64,000 bases of DNA from Streptomyces glaucescens (GTDB taxonomy: Bacteria > Actinomycetota > Actinomycetes > Streptomycetales > Streptomycetaceae). How positions within the stretch are numbered: position 1 is the stretch's first letter; each line of letters opens with the position of its first letter. The DNA lies in assembly GCF_000761215.1 (NCBI RefSeq), contig NZ_CP009438.1:3861001-3925000 (forward strand). Direction: 5' to 3'. The notes beneath the pieces were generated by a model, which did no database searches, had not been told where the DNA came from, and saw nothing but the letters and a program-made list of their open reading frames with translations. The position numbers and the translations under genes are program-made. Shown here piece by piece: positions 18,163 through 26,903 of the stretch.

Positions 18163-18561
18163 TCATGCTCCTTGGGCATGGGACGGGGTCTCTGCGGCCG
18201 GGCTCGGAGGGACGTCGCTCGGAGGTCCGGTCCTCGGGGAACCGTCGCTCGTCGGAACATTCTCTTCGGTGGCCGTTTCGGCGGCGGAGGGCCCGCCCTT
18301 GCGTGCGCGCCAGGCGTTGCGCAGCATCTCGTGCCACCGTGGACGCTTGCGCGGCGGGACATGGTCCACGCCGCCCAGTGACCACGGATTGCAACGCAGG
18401 ATGCGCCAGGCCGTGAGTGCGGTGCCCTTGAGAGCCCCGTGCCGGTCGATGGCCGTGTAGCCGTAGTGGGAACACGACGGGTAGTACTTGCACACCGGCC
18501 CGAGCAGCGGGCTGATGGTCCACTGGTAGAGCTTGATCAGCGCCAGCAGCGGGTACTTCAT
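18163..18561 (-). CDS. yidD: Membrane protein insertion efficiency factor YidD
   Basis: Small amphipathic membrane-associated helper of YidC. The conserved core of about 75 residues contains the family's cysteine signature (C-K-Y-Y-P-S-C-S-H-Y, then R-C-N-P-W). A Streptomyces-type C-terminal extension of about 50 residues rich in Pro, Ser and Thr follows, with no recognisable domain. Its ATG overlaps the rnpA stop (ATGA), indicating translational coupling in the rpmH-rnpA-yidD-yidC-khpB operon. Confidence 0.95.
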   Translation of the reverse strand: MKYPLLALIKLYQWTISPLLGPVCKYYPSCSHYGYTAIDRHGALKGTALTAWRILRCNPWSLGGVDHVPPRKRPRWHEMLRNAWRARKGGPSAAETATEENVPTSDGSPRTGPPSDVPPSPAAETPSHAQGA

Positions 18562-18929
18562 CGCGCGCCCCCTCCCAGCAGCCGCTGCAGAGCGGCGTCC
18601 AGGTCTTGGGCCAGTTGGGCGTGGTCGGCGTCACCCGCTCCGGGCAACGCGCGTACGACTACCAGGCTACCGGGGGGAAGCTGTGCGACTCGGTCGCGCA
18701 TCAGATGGCGAAGCCTGCGCTTCACCTTGTTGCGCACGACCGCACCGCCCACCGCCTTGCTCACGACGAAACCCGCACGCGTCGGGGGAGCGCTCTCCCC
18801 AGGCGCGTGCGGGTCCGTGGCACCGCTTCGAAGGTGGACGACGAGGAGTGGGCGTCCGGCCCGGCGTCCTCGTCGTACCGCGGTCGCGAAGTCCTCGCGC
18901 CGCCTCAGCCGGTTCTCGGTGGGCAGCAC
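18558..18929 (-). CDS. rnpA: Ribonuclease P protein component
   Basis: Protein subunit of RNase P that helps the catalytic RNA cleave 5' leaders from pre-tRNAs. The 123-residue protein opens with L-P-T-E-N-R-L-R-R-R-E-D-F and carries the RNR-type basic motif (here VRNKVKRRLRHLMRD). GTG start at 18929. It follows rpmH by 21 bp and overlaps yidD. Confidence 0.96.
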   Translation of the reverse strand: MLPTENRLRRREDFATAVRRGRRAGRPLLVVHLRSGATDPHAPGESAPPTRAGFVVSKAVGGAVVRNKVKRRLRHLMRDRVAQLPPGSLVVVRALPGAGDADHAQLAQDLDAALQRLLGGGAR

Positions 18930-18950
18930 GATGTCATGACCTGACCGGGA

Positions 18951-19088
18951 TCAGGCGGACAGACGGGCGCGACCCTTGCTACGGCGGGACGCGAGAATCG
19001 CGCGGCCGGCACGGGTGCGCATACGCAGCCGGAAGCCGTGGGTCTTCGCGCGACGACGGTTGTTCGGCTGGAAGGTGCGCTTGCTCAC
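18951..19088 (-). CDS. rpmH: 50S ribosomal protein L34
   Basis: A 45-residue ribosomal protein, read directly from the minus strand. It starts M-S-K-R-T-F-Q-P-N-N-R-R-R-A and ends G-R-A-R-L-S-A, matching the L34 family end to end. GTG start at 19088, stop at 18951. First gene of the rpmH-rnpA-yidD-yidC operon that diverges from dnaA. Confidence 0.97.
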   Translation of the reverse strand: MSKRTFQPNNRRRAKTHGFRLRMRTRAGRAILASRRSKGRARLSA

Positions 19089-19461
19089 TCGGGGGCTCCA
19101 GAAAGAATCGGTGGTGGCGGGGTGCCGTCCTGGCTGTCACCGTGCGCCCACGAGTAGCTCGCGTCACGCCCGAGTGCACCGCTTCCCGATCACCTGACGT
19201 GACCTGTGCCCATCGGAGGCAGGCGGCAGCAGCCATCGACAACTCGACCTGGTTACGGTACGCGCGGCTACGCCATCCGGTCAAACCGGCCGCGGGTGAG
19301 GGACACTATCCACAGGCTGGGGACAACGACTTGAACCGCACCGGTCGCCCTGACTACCGTGGCTGGACTCCGATTCGTTCCCTTATCCCTACCCACCCCG
19401 ATTTACATCCCGACCCGTCCCACAACCACACGTTCGTGGGACCTGTGAGAGAGCGTGCCCT
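19089..19461. promoter_or_regulatory. rpmH-dnaA divergent promoter region
   Basis: A 373-base gap between the rpmH and dnaA starts. A DnaA-box-like CTATCCACA lies at 19304-19312 (one base from TTATCCACA), consistent with autoregulation of dnaA. Promoter hexamers cannot be assigned with confidence. Confidence 0.6.
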
Positions 19462-21390
19462 GTGGCTGACGTACCTGCCGATCTTGCCGCAGTGTGGCCA
19501 CGCGTACTCGAGCAGCTCCTCGGCGAGGGCCGCGGACAGGGGGTGGAGGCCAAGGACGAGCACTGGATCCGGCGCTGCCAGCCGCTGGCCCTGGTCGCGG
19601 ACACCGCGCTGCTCGCCGTGCCGAACGAGTTCGCGAAGGGCGTCCTGGAAGGCCGCCTCGCGCCGATCGTGAGCGAGACGCTGAGCCGCGAGTGCGGCCG
19701 CCCGATCCGCATCGCGATCACCGTCGACGACTCCGCGGGCGAGCCCCCGGCCCCCGCTCCGGCGCCGCCCGCGCCCCCCGCGCAGCCGCGCTACGAGGAG
19801 CCCGAGCTTCCGTCCGGCCCGTACGAACAGGGCTACGGCCGCCACCGCGCGGAGCCGCTGCCCGGCACCGACGACCAGCAACTCCCCGCCGCCCGCCCCG
19901 CCTACCCGGGGGAGTACCAGCGCCCCGAGCCGGGCGGCTGGCCGCGGCCGGCGCAGGACGAGTACGGCTGGCAGCAGCCGCGCCTCGGCTTCCCCGAGCG
20001 CGACCCCTACGCGACACCGCCGCAGGACGCCTACCGCTCCCCCGCCCAGGACACCTACGGGTCCGGGGGCGGCGAGGGCTACGGCTCGCAGCCGGGCGAC
20101 GGTTACGGCCGGCATCGGCACGCGCCGTCCCACGACTACCGTCCGCAGGGCACCGACCGCCCGCCCTACGACCAGCAGCGCACCGAGCACGGTCCGTCCC
20201 GCGGCGACTACGAGCAGCAGGACGGCCGGCGCGACCTGCCCGAGCCCGCGTCCGGGAGTCCGGCGCACCGCGGCCAGGGCGGCGCCGCGCCCTCCGCGAG
20301 CGGCGCCCCCGGTCCGCTGGCGGCCCAGCCCGCCCCGGCGGCCGGCCCCGGCGAGCCGACCGCGCGGCTCAACCCCAAGTACCTCTTCGACACGTTCGTG
20401 ATCGGCGCGTCGAACCGCTTCGCCCACGCGGCCGCGGTGGCCGTCGCCGAGGCGCCCGCGAAGGCGTACAACCCGCTGTTCATCTACGGCGAGTCCGGCC
20501 TCGGCAAGACGCACCTGCTGCACGCGATCGGGCACTACGCGCGCAGCCTCTACCCGGGCACGCGCGTGCGCTACGTGAGCTCCGAGGAGTTCACCAACGA
20601 GTTCATCAACTCCATTCGCGACGGCAAGGGCGACAGCTTCCGCAAGCGCTACCGCGAGATGGACATCCTGCTCGTCGACGACATCCAGTTCCTCGCGGAC
20701 AAGGAGTCGACGCAGGAGGAGTTCTTCCACACCTTCAACACCCTGCACAACGCCAACAAGCAGATCGTGCTGTCCTCCGACCGGCCGCCGAAGCAGCTGG
20801 TCACGCTGGAGGACCGGCTGCGGAACCGGTTCGAGTGGGGTCTGATCACCGACGTTCAGCCGCCCGAGCTGGAGACCCGGATCGCGATCCTGCGCAAGAA
20901 GGCGGTGCAGGAGCAGCTGAACGCGCCGCCGGAGGTGCTGGAGTTCATCGCGTCCCGGATCTCGCGCAACATCCGCGAGCTGGAGGGCGCGCTGATCCGG
21001 GTGACGGCGTTCGCCTCGCTCAACCGGCAGCCGGTGGACCTGGGCCTGACGGAGATCGTCCTGAAGGACCTGATCCCGGGGGGCGAGGACTCGGCGCCCG
21101 AGATCACCTCGACGGCGATCATGGGGGCCACGGCGGACTACTTCGGGCTGACCGTGGAGGACCTGTGCGGCACCTCGCGCGGGCGCGCGCTGGTCACCGC
21201 CCGGCAGATCGCGATGTACCTGTGCCGTGAGCTGACGGACCTGTCCCTGCCGAAGATCGGCGCGTTGTTCGGCGGCCGGGACCACACCACGGTCATGCAC
21301 GCCGACCGGAAGATCCGCAATCTGATGGCCGAGCGGCGCTCCATCTACAACCAGGTGACCGAGCTGACGAACCGCATCAAGAACGGCTGA
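19462..21390 (+). CDS. dnaA: Replication initiator DnaA
   Basis: ATP-dependent initiator that binds DnaA boxes in oriC and opens the duplex. The 642-residue protein has domain I (about residues 1-90) and an unusually long Pro/Gly/Tyr-rich domain II of about 200 residues, typical of Streptomyces. The AAA+ domain III shows Walker A GESGLGKTHLL, Walker B LLVDDIQFL and sensor motifs. The C-terminal domain IV carries the DnaA-box signature GGRDHTTVMHADRKI. GTG start at 19462. A hairpin follows the stop, then oriC. Confidence 0.98.
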   Translation: MADVPADLAAVWPRVLEQLLGEGRGQGVEAKDEHWIRRCQPLALVADTALLAVPNEFAKGVLEGRLAPIVSETLSRECGRPIRIAITVDDSAGEPPAPAPAPPAPPAQPRYEEPELPSGPYEQGYGRHRAEPLPGTDDQQLPAARPAYPGEYQRPEPGGWPRPAQDEYGWQQPRLGFPERDPYATPPQDAYRSPAQDTYGSGGGEGYGSQPGDGYGRHRHAPSHDYRPQGTDRPPYDQQRTEHGPSRGDYEQQDGRRDLPEPASGSPAHRGQGGAAPSASGAPGPLAAQPAPAAGPGEPTARLNPKYLFDTFVIGASNRFAHAAAVAVAEAPAKAYNPLFIYGESGLGKTHLLHAIGHYARSLYPGTRVRYVSSEEFTNEFINSIRDGKGDSFRKRYREMDILLVDDIQFLADKESTQEEFFHTFNTLHNANKQIVLSSDRPPKQLVTLEDRLRNRFEWGLITDVQPPELETRIAILRKKAVQEQLNAPPEVLEFIASRISRNIRELEGALIRVTAFASLNRQPVDLGLTEIVLKDLIPGGEDSAPEITSTAIMGATADYFGLTVEDLCGTSRGRALVTARQIAMYLCRELTDLSLPKIGALFGGRDHTTVMHADRKIRNLMAERRSIYNQVTELTNRIKNG

Positions 21391-21410
21391 CGACGCCGCC
21401 CGCGGCACCG

Positions 21411-21443
21411 AGGGCGCCCCTGGAGGAAATCCGGGGGCGCCCT
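21411..21443 (+). terminator. Terminator of dnaA
   Basis: Stem of 14 bp with one wobble (AGGGCGCCCCTGGA / TCCGGGGGCGCCCT) and a GGAAA loop, 20 bases after the dnaA stop. Confidence 0.8.
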
Positions 21444-21460
21444 TCGTCATGCCTGCGTGG

Positions 21461-21508
21461 CGCGACCGTCCGTGGCGTGCGTCCCGCGACCGTCCGTGGC
21501 ATGCGTCC
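21461..21508. repeat. 24-bp tandem repeat, two copies
   Basis: Two head-to-tail units beginning CGCGACCGTCCGTGGC at 21461 and 21485, differing at one position (GCGTGC versus GCATGC). Located just after the dnaA terminator. Confidence 0.85.
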
Positions 21509-21580
21509 CACGGCGGGGGAGCACACCCTCCACGGCCTCGATCCGCGGCACGGCATCAGCTGGGCGCCCGGGCCGGTCAT

Positions 21581-21651
21581 CGGACGGGGCGCCGGACCGA
21601 CCGTCGGACGGGGCGCCGGACCGACCGTCGGACGGGGCCCCGGACCGGGCT
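21581..21651. repeat. 24-bp tandem repeat, nearly three copies
   Basis: Units beginning CGGACGGGGCGCCGGACCGA at 21581, 21605 and 21629, the third diverging after about 10 bases. It has the same 24-bp period as the neighbouring repeat but a different sequence; it lies between the dnaA terminator and the DnaA-box clusters. Confidence 0.85.
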
Positions 21652-22490
21652 TCCCGCCGGGCCGGCGGCGGGCCGAGCCGTGCCGCCGCCGTTCCCGCCG
21701 GCCACCGGCTGTTCGATTACCTGCCGGGTTACGGCCGCCCTCCACAGATTCGGTGACTTTCTTCCGTCCACATACTGGGGACTGCGAAGTTGTCCAGATC
21801 GCATCCACAGACAGGCCTGTTGAAAGACGATCAGACCAGGTCAGGCCCTTGTGGATTCGTGGACGAACGATCTCCACAGCTTGTGGACAACGCGGCGGTC
21901 CACAAGCTGTGCACGGGGTTGTCCACCGGCGGCCCACAGGCTGGGGGCGGTTGTCCCCAGTGATCCCCAGCTTCTCCACATGCCTGTCCACTGTTCGGCA
22001 ACGCGGCGTGCCTGATCACCACGTCGAGTGAAAGGCGTCACACGAAGGTGCCGGGTTGGGCTGTGGGAAAGGCGGGTAAAGCTGGGGACGGTGCTGGGGA
22101 GAAGTCGCCCCGGCCTGTGCACGGGGTGTGCAGAACTTTCCGTTCTCCACAGAGGCGCCCGGTTGTCCACCGGTGCCGCCCACAGGGCCCGTGGACAAAA
22201 TCTCCGCGCTGAGCTGGGCAAACGTGGTTATCCACGGTATCCACAGGCCCTACTACTACGAACGACCAGAGAGAGCTCGGAATCCGTTTCGAAGAGGGCC
22301 CTGTGCACAACTCGCTCTTCGCGGCCCGGCTGCCCCTCGGCACGACTTGACCCCGAGAGGCACCTACTGTCAGTGCGGTGCGTCAGACTGGTCCCCGGTG
22401 TCCTTCCCCGCCACGGGGCCGGCGACACCGAGACAGACGACGAAGCGAAGCAGGGCGAGAAGCGCCGGCAACAGCAGGAGGCGGCTTACG

Positions 22491-23621
22491 GTGAAGATCC
22501 GGGTGGAACGCGACGTACTCGCGGAGGCAGTGGCCTGGGCGGCGCGCAGCCTCCCGGCCCGACCGCCGGCGCCTGTCCTCGCGGGCCTGCTGCTGAAGGC
22601 CGAGGACGGCCAGCTGAGCCTGTCCAGCTTCGACTACGAGGTCTCCGCGCGGGTCAGCGTGGAGGCCGAGGTCGAGGAGGACGGCACGGTGCTGGTCTCC
22701 GGCCGCCTGCTCGCCGACATCTCCCGGGCGCTCCCCAACCGCCCGGTGGAGATTTCCACAGACGGTGTACGGGCGACCGTGGTCTGCGGCTCCTCCCGCT
22801 TCACCCTCCACACCCTGCCGGTGGAGGAGTACCCGGCGCTGCCGCAGATGCCGAACGCGACCGGCACGGTCCCGGGCGAGGTCTTCGCCTCCGCCGTGCA
22901 GCAGGTGGCGATCGCCGCGGGCCGCGACGACACGCTGCCCGTCCTGACCGGTGTGCGCATCGAGATCGAGGGCGACACGGTCACCCTGGCCTCCACCGAC
23001 CGCTACCGCTTCGCGGTCCGCGAGTTCCTGTGGAAGCCGGAGAACCCGGACGCCTCCGCGGTCGCCCTGGTGCCCGCCAAGACGCTCCTGGACACGGCCA
23101 AGTCGCTGGGCGCCGGGGACAGCGTCACGCTGGCGCTCTCGGGCTCCGGCGCGGGCGAGGGCCTGATCGGCTTCGAGGGCGCGGGCCGCCGGACGACCAC
23201 GCGGCTGCTGGAAGGCGACCTCCCGAAGTACCGCACGCTGTTCCCGACCGAGTTCAACAGCATCGCCGTGATCGAGACCGCCCCCTTCGTGGAGGCCGTC
23301 AAGCGCGTGGCCCTGGTCGCCGAGCGCAACACCCCGGTGCGGCTCAGCTTCGAGCAGGGCGTGCTCATCCTGGAGGCCGGCTCCAGCGACGACGCACAGG
23401 CTGTGGAAAGGGTCGACGCCCAGCTGGAGGGCGACGACATCTCGATCGCCTTCAACCCGACCTTCCTGCTCGACGGTCTGAGCGCGATCGACTCCCCGGT
23501 GGCCCAGCTGTCGTTCACCACGTCCACCAAGCCGGCGCTGCTCAGCGGCAGGCCCGCGCTGGACGCGGAGGCGGACGAGGCCTACAAGTACCTGATCATG
23601 CCGGTCAGGCTCAGCGGCTGA
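22491..23621 (+). CDS. dnaN: DNA polymerase III beta sliding clamp
   Basis: Ring-shaped processivity clamp for the replicative polymerase. The 376-residue protein has the three repeated clamp folds and ends with the family's YKYLIMPVRL segment. GTG at 22491 with CAGGAGGCGG upstream; the open frame continues far upstream through oriC but lacks coding character there. DnaA-box-like TTCTCCACA occurs just after the stop (23625). Confidence 0.97.
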   Translation: MKIRVERDVLAEAVAWAARSLPARPPAPVLAGLLLKAEDGQLSLSSFDYEVSARVSVEAEVEEDGTVLVSGRLLADISRALPNRPVEISTDGVRATVVCGSSRFTLHTLPVEEYPALPQMPNATGTVPGEVFASAVQQVAIAAGRDDTLPVLTGVRIEIEGDTVTLASTDRYRFAVREFLWKPENPDASAVALVPAKTLLDTAKSLGAGDSVTLALSGSGAGEGLIGFEGAGRRTTTRLLEGDLPKYRTLFPTEFNSIAVIETAPFVEAVKRVALVAERNTPVRLSFEQGVLILEAGSSDDAQAVERVDAQLEGDDISIAFNPTFLLDGLSAIDSPVAQLSFTTSTKPALLSGRPALDAEADEAYKYLIMPVRLSG

Positions 23622-23810
23622 CGTTCTCCACAGCTGGGGAAACCGCAGGTCAGGGCTGGTGTGCGGATGAGCGCGCAGGCCCACAGGTGTGCACGGAGGA
23701 CCGGGTTTAGGCTCGGACCGAAGGACGTCGCCGCCGGTGCGGGAAACCGCCCGGCGGGCCGTCCCGAGCCGTACCGGCACGCCACCTCGGACACCTAAGG
23801 AACACAACTG

Positions 23811-24686
23811 ATGGAGCTCGGTCTCATCGGCCTCGGCAAGATGGGCGGCAACATGCGCGAGCGGATCCGCCGCGCGGGCCACACCGTCGTCGGCTACGAC
23901 CGCAACCCCGACCTCGCCGATGTCCACAGCCTGGAAGAGCTCGTGGGCAAGCTCAAGGGCCCGCGCGTGGTCTGGGTCATGGTCCCGGCGGGCGCGGCCA
24001 CCCAGTCGACCATCGACCGGCTCGCCGAGCTGCTGGAGCCCGGCGACATCGTCGTGGACGGCGGCAACTCGCGCTGGACGGACGACGAGAAGCACGCCGC
24101 GGAGCTGGCCGCCAAGGGCATCGGCTTCGTCGACTGCGGCGTCTCCGGCGGCGTCTGGGGCCTGGAGAACGGGTACGCGCTGATGTACGGCGGCGACAAG
24201 GAGCACGTCGCCAGGGTGCAGCCGATCTTCGACGCGCTGAAGCCGGAGGGCGACTTCGGCTCGGTACACGCCGGCAAGGTCGGCGCGGGCCACTTCGCGA
24301 AGATGGTCCACAACGGCATCGAGTACGCCATGATGCAGGCCTACGCCGAGGGCTGGGAGCTGCTGGAGAAGGTGGACTCCGTGGAGAACGTCCGCGAGGT
24401 CTTCCGCTCCTGGCAGGAGGGCACGGTCATCCGTTCCTGGCTGCTGGACCTGGCGGTCAACGCCCTCGACGAGGACGAGCACCTGGACGAGCTGCGCGGT
24501 TACGCACAGGACTCCGGCGAGGGCCGGTGGACCGTGGAGGCCGCCATCGACAACGCCGTGCCGCTGCCCGCGATCACGGCTTCCCTGTTCGCCCGGTTCG
24601 CCTCGCGGCAGGAGGACTCGCCGCAGATGAAGATGATCGCCGCGCTGCGCAACCAGTTCGGCGGCCACGCGGTCGAGAAGAAGTAG
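23811..24686 (+). CDS. gnd: 6-phosphogluconate dehydrogenase, decarboxylating
   Basis: Oxidises 6-phosphogluconate to ribulose 5-phosphate and CO2 in the pentose phosphate pathway. The 291-residue protein is the short type, missing the C-terminal extension of the ~470-residue enzymes. Seen: N-terminal Rossmann motif G-L-I-G-L-G-K-M-G-G-N-M, the substrate loop GGNSRW, GVSGGVWG, and the catalytic HFAKMVHNGIEY. The residue pattern after strand two (Y-D-R-N-P-D) hints at NAD rather than NADP preference, but this is inference. Its place between dnaN and recF is a conserved Streptomyces feature. Confidence 0.95.
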   Translation: MELGLIGLGKMGGNMRERIRRAGHTVVGYDRNPDLADVHSLEELVGKLKGPRVVWVMVPAGAATQSTIDRLAELLEPGDIVVDGGNSRWTDDEKHAAELAAKGIGFVDCGVSGGVWGLENGYALMYGGDKEHVARVQPIFDALKPEGDFGSVHAGKVGAGHFAKMVHNGIEYAMMQAYAEGWELLEKVDSVENVREVFRSWQEGTVIRSWLLDLAVNALDEDEHLDELRGYAQDSGEGRWTVEAAIDNAVPLPAITASLFARFASRQEDSPQMKMIAALRNQFGGHAVEKK

Positions 24687-24768
24687 TCCACACCCTGGGG
24701 AAACCCGGGGGACGCAAGGGAATCCCGGGGCGACCCGGGGCACCACGCCGAGGAGGTCGGCGACCGCC

Positions 24769-25890
24769 ATGCACGTCACGCATCTGTCGCTGGCCGACTT
24801 CCGCTCGTACGCCCGGGCCGAGGTCCCGCTCGACCCGGGCGTCACCGCGTTCGTCGGTCCCAACGGCCAGGGCAAGACGAACCTGGTCGAGGCCGTCGGC
24901 TACCTCGCCACCCTCGGCAGCCACCGCGTCTCCTCCGACGCCCCCCTGGTGCGTATGGGCGCCGAGCGGGCCGTGGTGCGCGCCCAGGTCCGGCAGGGCG
25001 AGCGACAGCAGCTGATCGAGCTGGAGCTGAATCCCGGCAAGGCCAACCGGGCCCGTATCAACCGGTCCTCGCAGGTCAGGCCGCGTGACGTGCTGGGCAT
25101 TCTGCGCACCGTGCTGTTCGCGCCGGAGGATCTCGCGCTGGTGAAGGGCGACCCCGGGGAGCGGCGCCGCTTCCTCGACGAGCTGATCACCGCCCGCTCC
25201 CCGCGCATGGCGGGCGTGCGCTCGGACTACGACCGGGTCCTCAAACAGCGCAACACCCTGCTGAAGACGGCCGCGCTCGCGCGTCGCCACGGCGGCCGCT
25301 CCATGGACCTGTCCACCCTGGACGTCTGGGACCAGCATCTCGCGCGCGCGGGTGCCGAACTGCTCGCCCAGCGCCTGGACCTGATCAACGCGATCCAGCC
25401 GCTCGCCGACAAGGCGTACGAGCAGCTGGCTCCCGGCGGCGGTCCGGTGTCGCTGGAGTACCGGCCGTCCGCGCCGGGCGAGGCGCACACGCGCGAGGCG
25501 CTGTTCGAGCAGCTCACGGCCGCGCTCGCCGAGGTCCGCAAGCAGGAGATCGAACGGGGCGTCACCCTGGTGGGACCCCACCGGGACGATCTGCTGCTCA
25601 AGCTCGGCGAGCTGCCCGCCAAGGGGTACGCCTCGCACGGCGAGTCATGGTCCTACGCGCTGGCGCTGCGCCTGGCCTCCTACGACCTGCTGCGCGCCGA
25701 GGGCAACGAGCCGGTGCTGATCCTGGACGACGTCTTCGCCGAGCTGGACGCCCGCCGCCGGGAGCGGCTGGCCGAGCTGGTCGCGCCCGGCGAGCAGGTG
25801 CTGGTGACGGCGGCGGTCGACGACGACGTCCCGCAGGTGCTGGCCGGCGCGCGGTACGCGGTGTCCGGTGGGACGGTGGAACGCGTATGA
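24769..25890 (+). CDS. recF: DNA replication/repair protein RecF
   Basis: SMC-like ATPase that helps load RecA at gaps. The 373-residue protein has Walker A (GPNGQGKTNLVEA, about residues 30-42), the ABC-type signature S-H-G-E-S-W-S-Y-A-L-A-L and Walker B (VLILDDVFAELD). The stop overlaps the next start (ATGA). The last ~55 bases of this gene together with the first ~50 of the next one recur in inverted orientation at 54444-54545. Confidence 0.96.
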   Translation: MHVTHLSLADFRSYARAEVPLDPGVTAFVGPNGQGKTNLVEAVGYLATLGSHRVSSDAPLVRMGAERAVVRAQVRQGERQQLIELELNPGKANRARINRSSQVRPRDVLGILRTVLFAPEDLALVKGDPGERRRFLDELITARSPRMAGVRSDYDRVLKQRNTLLKTAALARRHGGRSMDLSTLDVWDQHLARAGAELLAQRLDLINAIQPLADKAYEQLAPGGGPVSLEYRPSAPGEAHTREALFEQLTAALAEVRKQEIERGVTLVGPHRDDLLLKLGELPAKGYASHGESWSYALALRLASYDLLRAEGNEPVLILDDVFAELDARRRERLAELVAPGEQVLVTAAVDDDVPQVLAGARYAVSGGTVERV

Positions 25891-26417
25891 GCGAGCGGGA
25901 ACCGAAGCGGGCGGCCGAGCCGTCCGGCGTCGACCTCGCGCGGGTGGCGCTGCGGGCGGCGAAGGAGGCGGCACGCGCGCGTGGGGACGCCGCGCAGCAG
26001 CGGAAGCAGGCGCGGCGGGGCGGTGGCCTGCGCTCCGGGGCGCGTGCCGACGGCCGTGACCCGATGGCGCTCGGCGCGGCCATCAACCGGCTGCTCACCG
26101 AGCGCGGCTGGGAGGCGCCGGCCGCGGTGGGCGGGGTGATGGGCCGCTGGCCGGAGATCGTCGGCGAGGACCTGGCCAAGCACTGTGTGCCGGAGCGGTA
26201 CGACGAGGACGAGCGGGTGCTGGTGGTGCGCTGCGACTCGACCGCCTGGGCGACGAACCTGCGGCTGCTGGCCCCGCAGCTGGTGGCCCGGCTCAACGAG
26301 GACCTGGGGCACGGCTCGGTCCGGATGATCAAGGTGCTGGGGCCGGGCGGGCCGGTCCGCCGCTACGGTCCGCTGCGCGCCCCGGGCAGCACGGGACCCG
26401 GCGACACGTACGGCTGA
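25887..26417 (+). CDS. dciA: DciA-like DUF721 protein
   Basis: A 176-residue protein with an N-terminal basic, Ala/Arg-rich region and a C-terminal DUF721 domain (M-G-R-W-P-E-I-V-G-E, then STAWATNLRLLAPQLVARLN). DUF721/DciA proteins are replicative helicase operators that load or stimulate DnaB where DnaC is absent. ATG at 25887 overlaps the recF stop, so it is coupled to recF. A hairpin terminator begins directly at the stop. Functional assignment is by family and position. Confidence 0.9.
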   Translation: MSEREPKRAAEPSGVDLARVALRAAKEAARARGDAAQQRKQARRGGGLRSGARADGRDPMALGAAINRLLTERGWEAPAAVGGVMGRWPEIVGEDLAKHCVPERYDEDERVLVVRCDSTAWATNLRLLAPQLVARLNEDLGHGSVRMIKVLGPGGPVRRYGPLRAPGSTGPGDTYG

Positions 26418-26459
26418 GTCCCGCCCGTCGGGAGCAGCGCGGTCCGGGACGGGCGGGAC
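26418..26459 (+). terminator. Terminator after dciA
   Basis: Arms GTCCCGCCCGT and ACGGGCGGGAC (11 bp, perfect) with a 20-base loop, starting immediately after the stop codon. Confidence 0.75.
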
Positions 26460-26903
26460 GGTCGAGCCGCGACCCCGCTCACCGGCACACGTGACCGACT
26501 TCACGTTCACATCGGTCTCGCCAGTCCCATCGGTCCCTTTTGCCACACAAGTCACTGTCTTGTCGTACAACCGCACGCGCATGCGATTTCGGATGTGACC
26601 GAGGGGTAGCTAAGGGTTGACACCTCAAAGCGCTGGGTGCCGCTGTGAGCCTCTTGGAGCCCCCATCTGCATATCGGGACCCGATCGAGGACGGTTCAGG
26701 GCGGCACATGCGGACTCAGGTACCGGCAAACCCCCATCACTGTCAGTGCTACCGGTAGACTGGAAGACAATCCCGCCCCGAACGTGGGGACCGCCCGGGA
26801 AACGCTGAGCAACGCTGATCAAGGCTTACCAACGCAACATGCCGCAGCCGCTCCGGCAACCCGCCGACGAGCCCGGCTCGTGCTGTGCCAGAAAGGGCGC
26901 TTC
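26460..26903 (+). promoter_or_regulatory. gyrB upstream region
   Basis: About 440 bases, relatively A+T-rich around 26490-26630, before gyrB. A TTGACA hexamer lies at 26617-26622 and a TAGACT -10-like box at 26756-26761, but they are not paired at a normal spacing, so these are only pointers. Gyrase promoters are usually supercoiling-sensitive. Confidence 0.4.

Larger units (their letters stand above)
21444..22490. other. oriC: Chromosomal replication origin oriC
   Basis: The dnaA-dnaN intergenic region. At least 12 DnaA boxes or close matches can be read. Perfect inverted TTGTCCACA is at 21882-21890. One-base variants are at 21790 (TTGTCCAGA), 21919 and 22163 (TTGTCCACC), 21951 (TTGTCCCCA), 21972 and 22143 (TTCTCCACA), 22228 (TTATCCACG), 22237 (GTATCCACA), and inverted at 22190 and 22302. 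Weaker matches are at 21801 and 21896. They form two groups (about 21770-21980 and 22143-22310) separated by a poorer stretch, as described for Streptomyces origins. The left part is occupied by 24-bp tandem repeats. Reading frames inside it look non-coding. Confidence 0.95.

Noticed and set aside
21449..22031. Several overlapping open frames across oriC
   Set aside because: They traverse tandem repeats and DnaA boxes and translate into repetitive Arg/Pro/Gly peptides; the region is the origin.
22383..24875. Long minus-strand frame opposite dnaN and gnd
   Set aside because: Overlaps two certain genes completely, without a ribosome site or recognisable product.
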